A stretch of DNA of 64,000 nucleotides from JANMDN01 sp031376285 (lineage in GTDB: Bacteria > Actinomycetota > Thermoleophilia > Miltoncostaeales > Miltoncostaeaceae). Every line of letters begins with the position of its first letter. Positions within the stretch are counted from its first letter, which is position 1. The stretch lies in contig JANMDN010000086.1 of NCBI GenBank assembly GCA_031376285.1, forward strand, positions 1 to 64,000, given 5' to 3'. Of this stretch, positions 43,475 through 52,477 are shown piece after piece. The position numbers were made by a program, and so were the translations under genes. The notes beneath the pieces are model-generated. The model was not told the DNA's origin. It did no database searches and was given only the letters and a program-made list of their open reading frames with translations.

Positions 43475-44799
43475 GGGCGGCACGTTTTCGGGAACTCGCG
43501 CTGATCCTTCTTGCGGTGGTCGTCGGCGGGGTCGGCCTCCTCGCCGTCGCTGGAGCAAAGACGGGGATGCTCACCTACGACGCCTGGCCCGGAGTGGCGG
43601 CGGTCGCAGGCGGCATGCTCGCGCTGCACCTGCTCGTTCGTTGGCGCCTCCCGCTCGCCGATCCGTATCTGCTCCCGATCGTCTCGGTGCTCGTTTCGGT
43701 CGGTTTGGTGACGCTCTACAGGGTCAGCCCTGAACTCGCGAAGGACCAGGCGATCTGGGTCGGCGTCGGGGCGGCCGTCTTCGCCGCGGTGATCCTCGTC
43801 ATGCCAAACCACCACATGCTGGAGCGCTACCGCTACATCATCGGCACCGTCGGAGTCCTCCTGCTCGTGGTGACGGCAATCTTCGGGACGCGCATCTCCG
43901 GGGCAAAGCTCTGGATCGAGATCGGCGGGGGACAGACGATTCAGCTCGGCGAGGTCAGCAAGGTCCTGATCGTGATCTTCCTTGCCGGCTACCTCCGCGA
44001 GCGGCGCGAGGTGCTCGCCGTGCCGACCGAGCGCCACTTGGGCCTCAACCTTCCCGCGGCGCGCCATTTCGGGCCAATGTTCGTCGTCTTGGGCGCCGCG
44101 CTCGCACTGGTCGGCCTGTTGAACGACTTCGGCACGGCGCTCCTCTTTTTCGGGGTGTTCCTTGCGATGCTCTACCTCGCCTCCGGGCGAGCGACCTACG
44201 TCCTCGTCGGGGCTGGTCTCTTCGCCGTTGGAGCGGCGGCCGTGTGGGCGGCCGTACCCCGTATCCAGGATCGCGTCGATACGTGGCTCCAGCCCTTCAA
44301 TGACGCCCAGAACACCGGCTACCAGATGGTTCAGTCGCTCTACGCGCTCGCCGATGGAGGCCTTGTCGGGCCCGGGTTCGGGCGAGGCTTCCTCGTCAAA
44401 GACGACGGGAGCCCGGTCATTCCCGCCCTCCAGACCGACTTCATCTTCTCCGCGATTGGCGCCGAGCTTGGCTTCATCGGCGCGGTGGCTGTCATCTGCG
44501 TCTTCCTGCTCTTCGCGGCGCGTGGCCTCGCGATCGCGGCCCGAGCAAACGACGGCTTCTCGAAGCTCCTCGCCGCCGGGCTGACGACCGTCCTCGCGCT
44601 CCAAACCATCGTCATCCTCGGCGGCATCACGCGTCTTGTCCCGCTGACGGGCGTCACGCTCCCCTTCATGAGCTACGGGGGTTCGAGCGTCGTCACGAAC
44701 TTCGCGCTCGTCGCGATCCTGCTCGTGATCAGTCATCGCTCGCGAGCGCCGTGGCGTGAGCGGCCACCCCGCCTGGCGCCTGCGGAGGACCGGTCGTGA
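43471..44799 (+). CDS. rodA: SEDS-family peptidoglycan glycosyltransferase RodA/FtsW
   Basis: 442 aa with about ten membrane helices. SEDS signatures: GAKLWIEIGGG, LLNDFGTALLFFGVFL (catalytic-region Asp), QSLYALADGGLVGPGFGRG, TDFIFSAIGAELGFIG and PFMSYGGSSVV. Polymerises lipid II glycan strands together with the transpeptidase encoded next. RodA is preferred to FtsW from the operon order. Confidence 0.92.
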   Translation: MRAARFRELALILLAVVVGGVGLLAVAGAKTGMLTYDAWPGVAAVAGGMLALHLLVRWRLPLADPYLLPIVSVLVSVGLVTLYRVSPELAKDQAIWVGVGAAVFAAVILVMPNHHMLERYRYIIGTVGVLLLVVTAIFGTRISGAKLWIEIGGGQTIQLGEVSKVLIVIFLAGYLRERREVLAVPTERHLGLNLPAARHFGPMFVVLGAALALVGLLNDFGTALLFFGVFLAMLYLASGRATYVLVGAGLFAVGAAAVWAAVPRIQDRVDTWLQPFNDAQNTGYQMVQSLYALADGGLVGPGFGRGFLVKDDGSPVIPALQTDFIFSAIGAELGFIGAVAVICVFLLFAARGLAIAARANDGFSKLLAAGLTTVLALQTIVILGGITRLVPLTGVTLPFMSYGGSSVVTNFALVAILLVISHRSRAPWRERPPRLAPAEDRS

Positions 44800-46238
44800 A
44801 TCGCTCGATCCGTCGCCTCTACATAGTCCTTGCCGCAGGTTTCGGCCTGGTGCTCGCCATGCTCGGGTACTGGCAGATCGTGGCCGCCGACAGTCTCAAT
44901 CGTCGAAGCGACAACCCGACCGCGTTGCAGCGTGATCGCCTCATTCAGCGCGGCCGAATCATTAGCGCTGACGGACAGATTCTCGCATCGAGCCGCCGTG
45001 GTCGTGTCCGCGGACAGCGCGTGTTCCAGCGCGTCTACGCCAAGCCGACCCTCGCGCCCCATGTACTCGGCTACACCACACCCGAGCAGGGAAAGACCGG
45101 GATCGAGGCGAGCTACGATCGTTACCTCGGTGGAAGCTACGGCACGGAGCCATTGCTGCAGCGCCTGCGTCTGCGGACACGCCGCGGCGCGGACGTGCAC
45201 CTCACGCTCGACGCGCGGGTCCAGGAGGCGGCTACGGCGGCGCTTGCCGGTCGGCGCGGATCGGTCGTCGCGCTTGTCCCATCGACCGGCGCCGTGCTCG
45301 CGATGGTGTCTGAACCGGGCTTTGATCTCGCCAAGGTTCGCACCGACTTCCCATCGATTCTCAAGGCCGATGGCAAGCCGCTCCTGAACCGCGCGACGCA
45401 GGAGCGCTACCCGCCGGGATCGACGTTCAAGGTGGTTACCGCGAGCGCCGCGCTCGATAGCGGCCAATATCAGCCGACCTCGAAGTTCGACGACCCCGGC
45501 CGAATCGTCAAGAACGGTCAGGTCATCCGAAACTTTGGGGGGCAGGTCTTCGGTGTGCACGACCTCTCGACGGCCCTTACCCGCTCGATCAATACGACCT
45601 TCGCGCGGATCGGCGAGGCGCTCGGATCGTCGCTTATGGGTACCACGATGACGGGATTCGGCTTCGGCAAGCCCCCCGCGATCGACCTGCCTGACGGGCA
45701 GGCGGTCACCTCCGGACGCTTCCGCGGGGGGTCACTCCTGCCAAACGACGCCGCCGACGGCGACACGTCGCGCCTTGCGATCGGGCAGGAGTCGCTCGCG
45801 GTGACGCCGCTTCAGATGGCCCTCGTCGCCTGCGCGATCGCAAACGGCGGCACGCTCGTGCGCCCCTACCTCGTCGACCGGGCCGTCGACCGCCGCGGCC
45901 GGACCGTGTTCAAGACCGACCCCAAGAACGACGGCACGGCGACCAAGGCGACGACCGCCGCCGATGTCGCCGGCATGATGGGTCGCGTGGTCGACGAAGG
46001 CACAGGTCGCGCGGCGTCGCTCGACGGTCTCTCCGTCGCGGGAAAAACCGGCACCGCCGAGACCGGCGCCTCCGGTTCAAACGATGCGTGGTTCATCGGC
46101 TTTGCTCCGCGAGAGCGCCCGGTCGTCGCGGTCGCGGTCGTCATCGAGGACACACCGGGCACGGGTGGCGTCGTTGCCGCGCCCGTCGCCGCAGCGGTGA
46201 TGCGAGCGGCAATCGAGGCTAAGGGAGGCGGAGGATGA
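44796..46238 (+). CDS. pbpA: class B penicillin-binding protein (transpeptidase)
   Basis: 480 aa. One N-terminal membrane helix (LYIVLAAGFGLVLAMLGYW), a short PBP dimerisation region, then the transpeptidase domain with PPGSTFKVV (SxxK), TRSINTT (SxN) and AGKTGTAE (KTG). It crosslinks peptidoglycan and would pair with the adjacent RodA. 4-bp overlaps on both sides. Confidence 0.94.
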   Translation: MNRSIRRLYIVLAAGFGLVLAMLGYWQIVAADSLNRRSDNPTALQRDRLIQRGRIISADGQILASSRRGRVRGQRVFQRVYAKPTLAPHVLGYTTPEQGKTGIEASYDRYLGGSYGTEPLLQRLRLRTRRGADVHLTLDARVQEAATAALAGRRGSVVALVPSTGAVLAMVSEPGFDLAKVRTDFPSILKADGKPLLNRATQERYPPGSTFKVVTASAALDSGQYQPTSKFDDPGRIVKNGQVIRNFGGQVFGVHDLSTALTRSINTTFARIGEALGSSLMGTTMTGFGFGKPPAIDLPDGQAVTSGRFRGGSLLPNDAADGDTSRLAIGQESLAVTPLQMALVACAIANGGTLVRPYLVDRAVDRRGRTVFKTDPKNDGTATKATTAADVAGMMGRVVDEGTGRAASLDGLSVAGKTGTAETGASGSNDAWFIGFAPRERPVVAVAVVIEDTPGTGGVVAAPVAAAVMRAAIEAKGGGG

Positions 46239-48367
46239 GCATCATCGAACCCGGATCGGTCATCGCCGATCGCTACGAGCTGGGTCGTCAGCTCGGCACT
46301 GGTGGAATGGCGCGCGTCTACCTGGCCCGTGACCGGAAACTCGGTCGCGAGGTGGCCGTCAAGGTGCTCGCTGAGCGCTACGCCGCCGACCCCGCCTTCG
46401 TCGAACGGTTTCGTCGCGAGGCGACGAGCGCGGCTGGTCTCAACCACCCGAACATCGTGGCCGTGTACGACCGAGGTGAGGTCGATGGCTCGTACTTCAT
46501 TGTCATGGAGTACCTCCCCGGCCATGATCTAAAGCGCGAGATCCGTGAACGAGCGCCGCTTGCGCCCACCGAGGCGATCGACATCCAGCTGCAGCTCCTC
46601 TCGGCGCTCGCGGCTGCCCACAAGCGCGACGTCATCCACCGCGACGTCAAGCCCCAGAACGTCATGTTCACCGACGACGGACGCGTGAAGGTCACCGACT
46701 TCGGCATCGCCCGCGCTGGCGGGCCGCAGATGACCGAGGTCGGCCTCATTATCGGCACGGCGCAGTACCTCTCTCCGGAGCAGGCCCAGGGCAAGGAGGT
46801 CACACCCGCAAGCGACTGCTACTCGGCTGGCATTGTGCTCTACGAGATGCTCACGGGGCGCCTTCCTTTCGATGGAGACCGCCCGGTGACCGTGGCGCTG
46901 AAGCAGGTCAACGAAGCACCGCAGGATCCGCGGGTGTTCGAGCCGAGCCTCCCGCCGCGCCTTGCGGCGGTGGTGATGCGGGCGCTCGAAAAGCGTCCGG
47001 AAGATCGCTTTATGCACGCCGAGGACTTCACCCGTGCGCTCCAGCGCGTTCGGGCGGAGATCATCGGCGACGACGAAACGATGCTGATCCCTGGCGACGG
47101 ATCGCAGACGCGGGTGATGCCCGGGGCGATGGGCGACGCGAGCGAGACGCAGATGATGCGCCAGCCGACGGAGCCCACGCGTGTGAGCGGTCCTCCCCGT
47201 CGTAACCCACCCGGTCGCAACGGGCGTCGCGAGGCGTCCCCCAGGCGACGCGTTCCGGTCTTGCTTGCGTGGCTGGTGGGACTTGGCCTGCTCGTCGGCC
47301 TCGGGACGGCATTCATAATGCGGGATTCCGGGCCACCGAAGGTCAACGTCCCGAACATCCAGGGCTTCTCCGTTGCGGACGCAACCCGAGTGCTCAAGGA
47401 GCAGAAGTTCCAAACGCGCGAGACGCCAAAGGCGAGCACGGCCGACGAGAAGGGCAAGGTCATCAACTCGGTCCCGCCTGGGGGCCAGTCAGCCGACGCG
47501 GGCTCGACGGTGACCCTCGTCGTGGGCACCGGTCCGGATACGGCCAAGGTGCCCGATGTGGTCGGAATGCAACGGGCCCAGGCCGTGGCGGCAGTCAAGC
47601 AGGCGGGATTCGAGAACCGAAAAGTGGTGGAGCAGTTCGACAAGGATGCGACGAAGAAGGGGCAGGTGATCGCACAGGACCCCCCTGAAGGCGAGCAACC
47701 GACCGATTCGTTGGTGACCCTCACGGTCAGCAAGGGCCCGAAGAAGGTCGGTGTCCCGGATATCCGCAAGCTCAGCATCGACGCGGCGAAGGCAAAGCTC
47801 GGTCCGAATCTCGTCCTCGGGACGCCGACGTCCAAACCGAACGAGGACTTCACCCCTGGAACAATCATCAGCCAGGATCCCGGGCCGACGGCGTCGGTCG
47901 ACGAAGGATCGACGGTGAACGTCGTCATCGCCGAGGCGCCGGTGGTGACCATGCCTGACCTGCTCCGCCTCACCCCGGACGAATTCAAACGTAAGTTCAG
48001 GGAGCAGGGCTTCAAGAACCGCTTCACCTCGAGCGAGGAAGAGGCCGGCCCGAACGACACGCCCGGTACGGTCATCGCGACGACGCCCAGCCCCGGCTCG
48101 CCGATCGAACCTGGCGACACGGTGAACTTCGTGGTGGCAGTCGCCCCGGCTGCTTCCGTGCCCAGAGTCGCGGGCCTGTCGATCGGCGCCGCCGAGGAGG
48201 CCATCAGGGCCGCCGGCCTGCAACCAGAACTGGTGCGGCGCGATTCTCCTGCCGGTGATGGTTCGGACGTTGTCTGGGGATCCTTCCCCGATCCAGAGAC
48301 CGAGGTCCCGAACGGATCCACCGTTCAGATCTTCGCGGCACCGGTGCCGACGGGGACCGTGCCGTGA
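46235..48367 (+). CDS. pknB: PknB-type Ser/Thr kinase with five PASTA domains
   Basis: 710 aa. Kinase: GTGGMARVYLARD, VAVKVL, HRDVKPQNV, DFGIA, SPEQA. A Thr-containing juxtamembrane stretch (about 285-340), a membrane helix (LLAWLVGLGLLVGLGTAFIM), then five PASTA repeats each opening VPxVxGxS/xA, which sense muropeptides or lipid II outside. The last repeat is Pro/Gly-rich and lacks a further tail. Master regulator of cell-wall growth in this family. Confidence 0.95.
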   Translation: MSIIEPGSVIADRYELGRQLGTGGMARVYLARDRKLGREVAVKVLAERYAADPAFVERFRREATSAAGLNHPNIVAVYDRGEVDGSYFIVMEYLPGHDLKREIRERAPLAPTEAIDIQLQLLSALAAAHKRDVIHRDVKPQNVMFTDDGRVKVTDFGIARAGGPQMTEVGLIIGTAQYLSPEQAQGKEVTPASDCYSAGIVLYEMLTGRLPFDGDRPVTVALKQVNEAPQDPRVFEPSLPPRLAAVVMRALEKRPEDRFMHAEDFTRALQRVRAEIIGDDETMLIPGDGSQTRVMPGAMGDASETQMMRQPTEPTRVSGPPRRNPPGRNGRREASPRRRVPVLLAWLVGLGLLVGLGTAFIMRDSGPPKVNVPNIQGFSVADATRVLKEQKFQTRETPKASTADEKGKVINSVPPGGQSADAGSTVTLVVGTGPDTAKVPDVVGMQRAQAVAAVKQAGFENRKVVEQFDKDATKKGQVIAQDPPEGEQPTDSLVTLTVSKGPKKVGVPDIRKLSIDAAKAKLGPNLVLGTPTSKPNEDFTPGTIISQDPGPTASVDEGSTVNVVIAEAPVVTMPDLLRLTPDEFKRKFREQGFKNRFTSSEEEAGPNDTPGTVIATTPSPGSPIEPGDTVNFVVAVAPAASVPRVAGLSIGAAEEAIRAAGLQPELVRRDSPAGDGSDVVWGSFPDPETEVPNGSTVQIFAAPVPTGTVP

Positions 48368-49401
48368 GCGACGCGCGCGTGAAGGTCGTCCTTCTGATGG
48401 GCGGCCGGTCGAGTGAGCATGAGGTCTCCCGGTCCTCTGGCGCGGGCGTCCTCGCGGCGCTCGATTCGGCTCGCTACGACGTCACCCCGGTCGAGATCCT
48501 CCGCGATGGACGGTGGCATGCTGATGGCGAGCCGGTCGCCCTGGCGGTCGGCGCCGATGGCGCCCCGGCCCTCATGAGGCTTGCGGGCGGTGCCCAACCG
48601 ATCGACGTCGTCTTTCCCGTGCTTCATGGACCGTACGGCGAAGACGGCACCGTGCAGGGGCTCTGTGACACGGTCGGGGTGGCCTGTGTCGGTTCCGGGG
48701 TGGCCGCCTCGGCGGTGGCGATGGACAAGGCGCTCTTCAAGGATCTGATGCGCTCGCACACCGTCCCCCAGGTCGACTACGTCGTCGTCCACGCGCGCGA
48801 CTGGGCGGTCGACCGGGACGCAGTTCGGGAACGGGTCGAGGCGCGGATCGGCTACCCGTCGTTTGCAAAACCCGCTCGGTTGGGTTCGAGCGTCGGAATC
48901 AGCCGTGTTGGCGGAGCCGACGAGCTCGACGCGGCGCTCGATCTCGCGCTCGCCCACGATCCGAAGGCCTTGGTCGAGCGGGCGGCGATCGGCAAGGAGG
49001 TTGAGGTCGGAATCCTCGGAAACGACGTCGCGGAATGCTCCCCGGTCGGACGGATCGTCTATGACGCCGAGTGGTACGACTACGACACCAAGTACCTCCC
49101 CGACATGGCCTCGGTCGAGGTTCCCGCGCAGATCGCGCCGCACATCGCCGAGCGCGTCCAGCAGCTGGGGCTTGAGGTGTTTCGGGCGACCGATTGCCGG
49201 GGCATGGCCCGAATCGATTTCTTCGCAACCGACGACGGCGAGGTCCTCGTCTCGGAGGTCAACACGATCCCGGGCTTCACGCCGACGAGTGTCTACGCCA
49301 AGCTCTTCGAAGCCGGGGGCATCGCGTACGGCGAGCTCCTCGACCGTCTCATCGCCCTCGCGCGTCAGGACTTCGCCGAGCGCGGCCGCTACGCGTCGTG
49401 A
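48364..49401 (+). CDS. ddl: D-alanine-D-alanine ligase
   Basis: 345 aa ATP-grasp enzyme: LLMGGRSSEHEVS at the N terminus, FPVLHGPYGEDGTVQG, FAKPARLGSSVGIS, and EVNTIPGFTPTSVYAKLFEAGG near the end. The DTKY segment fits D-Ala-D-Ala rather than D-Ala-D-Lac ligases. It supplies the terminal dipeptide of the wall pentapeptide; its inclusion in the pknB operon links precursor supply with its control. GTG 48364. Confidence 0.94.
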   Translation: MSDARVKVVLLMGGRSSEHEVSRSSGAGVLAALDSARYDVTPVEILRDGRWHADGEPVALAVGADGAPALMRLAGGAQPIDVVFPVLHGPYGEDGTVQGLCDTVGVACVGSGVAASAVAMDKALFKDLMRSHTVPQVDYVVVHARDWAVDRDAVRERVEARIGYPSFAKPARLGSSVGISRVGGADELDAALDLALAHDPKALVERAAIGKEVEVGILGNDVAECSPVGRIVYDAEWYDYDTKYLPDMASVEVPAQIAPHIAERVQQLGLEVFRATDCRGMARIDFFATDDGEVLVSEVNTIPGFTPTSVYAKLFEAGGIAYGELLDRLIALARQDFAERGRYAS

Positions 49402-50060
49402 GCGCGACCGTGAGGATCGGGCTCGTCGCCGATTCGCACGTCGGTGAGTACCTCGACGCGATGCCCGAGGCCGTGTTCGAGGCACTCGAAGGGTGCGACG
49501 TGATTCTCCATGCGGGGGATCTGTCGGTCCCGAGCGTGCTCGACGACCTCGCCCGGATCGCCCCGGTGGTTGCGGTGCGCGGCGACCACGACCGACTCGA
49601 CGGGTTGAGCCTTCCCAGAGACGCGGTCATCCAGGTCGCCGGGCACCGGATCGGCCTCTCGCACGGCGACCGGGCGTACCCAATCGACCTCGCGACCGTG
49701 GTGTGCCACCTCGCGCTACGTCGACGAAGCGCGTGGCGGGCCGGCCTGCATGGCAGTCTCCTTCGCCGGGTAGGCACGGTCGACTGTCTCGTCTATGGCC
49801 ACTGGCACGATCCATTGGTCGCGATCCACCACGGGACGCTCATGGTTTGCCCCGGGGCGGTCTGCCCATGGGGGAGTTTGGAGGGCGGCGCACCACCAGG
49901 GACGGGGTGGTCAGGTATTTCCGACCGCGCGGTTTCGCGGGTTCGCAAGCAGCAGGGGCTCTTCCAAATGCAGCCGCGGGTTGGCATCCTTGAGGTCGGC
50001 TCGTCAGGTATCCGCCCGGTGCTGATTCCGATCGGCCCACCGACCCTGCCGGTCGTTTAG
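49398..50060 (+). CDS. YfcE/MJ0936-type metallophosphodiesterase
   Basis: 220 aa. LVADSHVGEYLD, LHAGDLSVPSVLDDL, VRGDHDRLDGL, GLSHGDRAYP and VYGHWHDPLV form the dimetal site; Asp replaces the usual Asn in GNxD (GDHD). Likely a small cytoplasmic phosphodiesterase of unknown substrate. It starts at GTG 49398, overlapping ddl by 4 bp, and closes the block. The tail after about residue 160 is longer than typical. Confidence 0.8.
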   Translation: MSATVRIGLVADSHVGEYLDAMPEAVFEALEGCDVILHAGDLSVPSVLDDLARIAPVVAVRGDHDRLDGLSLPRDAVIQVAGHRIGLSHGDRAYPIDLATVVCHLALRRRSAWRAGLHGSLLRRVGTVDCLVYGHWHDPLVAIHHGTLMVCPGAVCPWGSLEGGAPPGTGWSGISDRAVSRVRKQQGLFQMQPRVGILEVGSSGIRPVLIPIGPPTLPVV

Positions 50061-50094
50061 CGGTCCCGGCGCCCCGCTGGGCCGCGTCGAGTTT

Positions 50095-50117
50095 GGGGCC
50101 ACCCCGGACCACCACCC
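50095..50117 (+). repeat. 23-bp dispersed element, copy B
   Basis: Begins GGGGCCACCCCGG and ends ACCACCACCC, 35 bp after the 50060 stop and in the same orientation as that gene. The following bases GGTT.TCAGCGTAGT also match copy C. Confidence 0.85.
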
Positions 50118-50204
50118 GGTTCTCAGCGTAGTCCGAAATGTGATTCGTCGGGCGCGACATTTCTCACGGAAGTGTCTCGACACTGTGCCGCGCCAGCCGA
50201 CACA

Positions 50205-52268
50205 ATGGCGGCCGTGACTCGCTCAAGCGCCCCCGACGCCGGCCCGTGGCAAGAGCGCCTGATCCGCATTGACCTCCCCGAGGGACTTCACGCCCGTCCG
50301 GCGGGGCGCTTCGTTTCCTTGCTCGCCGCCTTCGAGGCCACCGTTGAGGTGCGAAACCACACGACGGGCGCTGGCCCGGCCAACGGTCGGAGCTTGACGA
50401 GCCTCGCGACGCTCGGTGTCTTGCGGGGCCAGATGGTCCTCGTCCGTGTCCGCGGCCGAGATGGCAACGAGGCGCTGGTGGCGATCGAAGCGCTCGCGGC
50501 CCGCGGCTTCGACGAAGGGGCCTCACCTCCGTTGCCTCCGACTCCAGCGCTTGCGGGTCTCGGATCGCCCCGCGACGCGATCGTCGGCCAGCCCGCAGCC
50601 CGGGGGAGTGTCGTCGCGCCCGCCCGACGGGTTCACCGACGGCCCACGGGGCGAACACGCGAGATCGGCGGCCCGGGCCAGGAAGCCGTCGTGCTGCGCA
50701 GAGCGATCGACGCCGTGCGCGACGAGCTTCGGCGCACGCGCGACGCCATCGCCTCGCAGGCGGGCGCGGTCCACGCCGAGATCCTGAGTACGCAGATCAT
50801 GATCCTCGATGACGACGCGCTCGCCGGTCCGGCGTTTGCCGCGCTCGGCGACGACGGCGTCACCGCAGAGGCGGCCTGGGCGACCGCGACCGGTGGGGTC
50901 GCCGCGCGCTACCGGGCCCTCCCCGACCCCTACCAGCGAGCCAGGGCCACCGATATCGACGAGATCGGACGGCTCGTCATCGCCCGGATGGCTGGGGCCG
51001 CCGACCCGCCTGCGCTCTGGGGGCCGGGGGTGCTCATCGCGGATGACCTCGGACCCGCCGAGACCGCGGCGCTCGATCTGAACCTGGTCCGCGGCATCGC
51101 AACCGCGGGTGGGGGGCCGACGTCGCACACCGCAATCCTCGCGAGCGCGCTCGGCATTCCGGCCGTCGTTGGTCTCGGCCCGGGGATCTTGACGATTGTC
51201 GAGGGGACGCCGGTGCTCCTCGACGGGGATGCTGGCACGCTCACGATTGATCCCGACCCCGCCACACTCGCCGCCCGCGGCCCGACCCCAAGTGCGGCGC
51301 CGCACATCCGCCCAGTCGAGCCCGCTGCGGGCGATTCTGAGCGCAGGCTTGCGCTCGAGGTGTCCGCGAACATCAGCATGCTGATCGAGATGCGAGCCCT
51401 CCAAGCGAGTAGCGCCGACGCCATCGGTCTCCTTCGCACCGAGATGCTCTTTCTCGACCGGACCACCATGCCGACCCGCGACGAGCAGCACGCGGCCTTC
51501 GCGGCGATCTGCGACGAGGCCGAGGGCCGTCGCGTCACGATTCGCACCCTCGACTCCGGATTCGACAAGCCGCTTGCGTTCCTGCCTGAACCGGTCACCG
51601 CGAACCCCGCGCTCGGAGTCCGTGGCCTGCGACGCACGCTTGCCGAGCCAGGCCTCCTCGCGGCACACGTTGGCGCGATCCTCCGCGTGGCGGCCGAGCA
51701 CCCCGTGCGGATCATGTTCCCGATGATCTCGACGCTCGGTGAGTGGCGCCGCGCCCGCGATGTCGTCGAGTCGGAGATTGACGCCCTCGGCTGGTCCGAG
51801 CGCCGCCCGCACGGACTCCAGATCGGAGCGATGATCGAGGTGCCGGCGGCTGCGATCTGTGCGGAACTCTTCGCCCCGGAGGTCGACTTCTTCTCGATCG
51901 GCACGAACGACCTCGCGCAGTACGTGATGGCCGCCGATCGAACAAACTCGGCAACGTCAGCTCTCGCCGACGCCCTTCATCCGGCGGTCTTGCGTCTGAT
52001 CGGAGAGGTCTGCGGGGCCGCGGACGCCCATGGACGATGGGTCGGCGTGTGCGGTGAGGTGGCCGGCGACCCGCTTGCGACACCGGTGCTCGTCGGGCTC
52101 GGTGTGAATGGCCTCTCCGTTGCGCCAGTGCTCGTCGATGACATCAAACGACTGGCGGAACGGTTCGACGTCGACGAGGCCCGAACGCTTGCCGCGGAGG
52201 CTGTCAGCCTCGGATCAGCCGACGAGGTACGCGAGCGAGCCCGCACGTTTCTTAAGGGCACGCACTAG
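50205..52268 (+). CDS. HPr-enzyme I fusion of the phosphotransferase system
   Basis: 687 aa from ATG 50205 (GTG 50172 possible). HPr domain: LPEGLHARPAGRFVSLL with the phospho-His, and NGRSLTSLATLGVLRGQ at the regulatory-Ser position. Enzyme I: PEP-utilising phosphohistidine in GGGPTSHTAILASALGIPAV, then GLLRTEMLFLDR, TIRTLDSGFDKP, IGTNDLAQYVMAADR and GVCGEVAGDP. No IIA domain is fused, as in DhaM-like proteins, and no EII gene is nearby. It would pass phosphate from PEP to sugar or dihydroxyacetone-kinase components encoded elsewhere. Confidence 0.88.
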   Translation: MAAVTRSSAPDAGPWQERLIRIDLPEGLHARPAGRFVSLLAAFEATVEVRNHTTGAGPANGRSLTSLATLGVLRGQMVLVRVRGRDGNEALVAIEALAARGFDEGASPPLPPTPALAGLGSPRDAIVGQPAARGSVVAPARRVHRRPTGRTREIGGPGQEAVVLRRAIDAVRDELRRTRDAIASQAGAVHAEILSTQIMILDDDALAGPAFAALGDDGVTAEAAWATATGGVAARYRALPDPYQRARATDIDEIGRLVIARMAGAADPPALWGPGVLIADDLGPAETAALDLNLVRGIATAGGGPTSHTAILASALGIPAVVGLGPGILTIVEGTPVLLDGDAGTLTIDPDPATLAARGPTPSAAPHIRPVEPAAGDSERRLALEVSANISMLIEMRALQASSADAIGLLRTEMLFLDRTTMPTRDEQHAAFAAICDEAEGRRVTIRTLDSGFDKPLAFLPEPVTANPALGVRGLRRTLAEPGLLAAHVGAILRVAAEHPVRIMFPMISTLGEWRRARDVVESEIDALGWSERRPHGLQIGAMIEVPAAAICAELFAPEVDFFSIGTNDLAQYVMAADRTNSATSALADALHPAVLRLIGEVCGAADAHGRWVGVCGEVAGDPLATPVLVGLGVNGLSVAPVLVDDIKRLAERFDVDEARTLAAEAVSLGSADEVRERARTFLKGTH

Positions 52269-52477
52269 CTCTCACCGGTCGGCGCTGCCGCGAGGGTCGG
52301 CATGGACGTTCGGCCGCCTCTCGCCGCTCCACCATCCGAAAAGCGTTCGTCGGGCGCCGGTCGGCTCCCTCCTCAGTGGAGGGCGCGACGGCCCCGCCCC
52401 TTGGCTGGTGCTCTGAGCGATGACGAAGTTGCGACGAAGTTGGCGCATTCCGTGCGCCCGCTGTCACATCTGACGAA

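Noticed and set aside
43336..44736. Minus-strand open frame of 466 codons rich in Asp/Glu/Arg
   Set aside because: Antisense of rodA; charged low-complexity sequence, no domain.
46840..48321. Minus-strand open frame of 493 codons within pknB
   Set aside because: Antisense of the PASTA region; apparent repeats are reflections of PASTA repeats.
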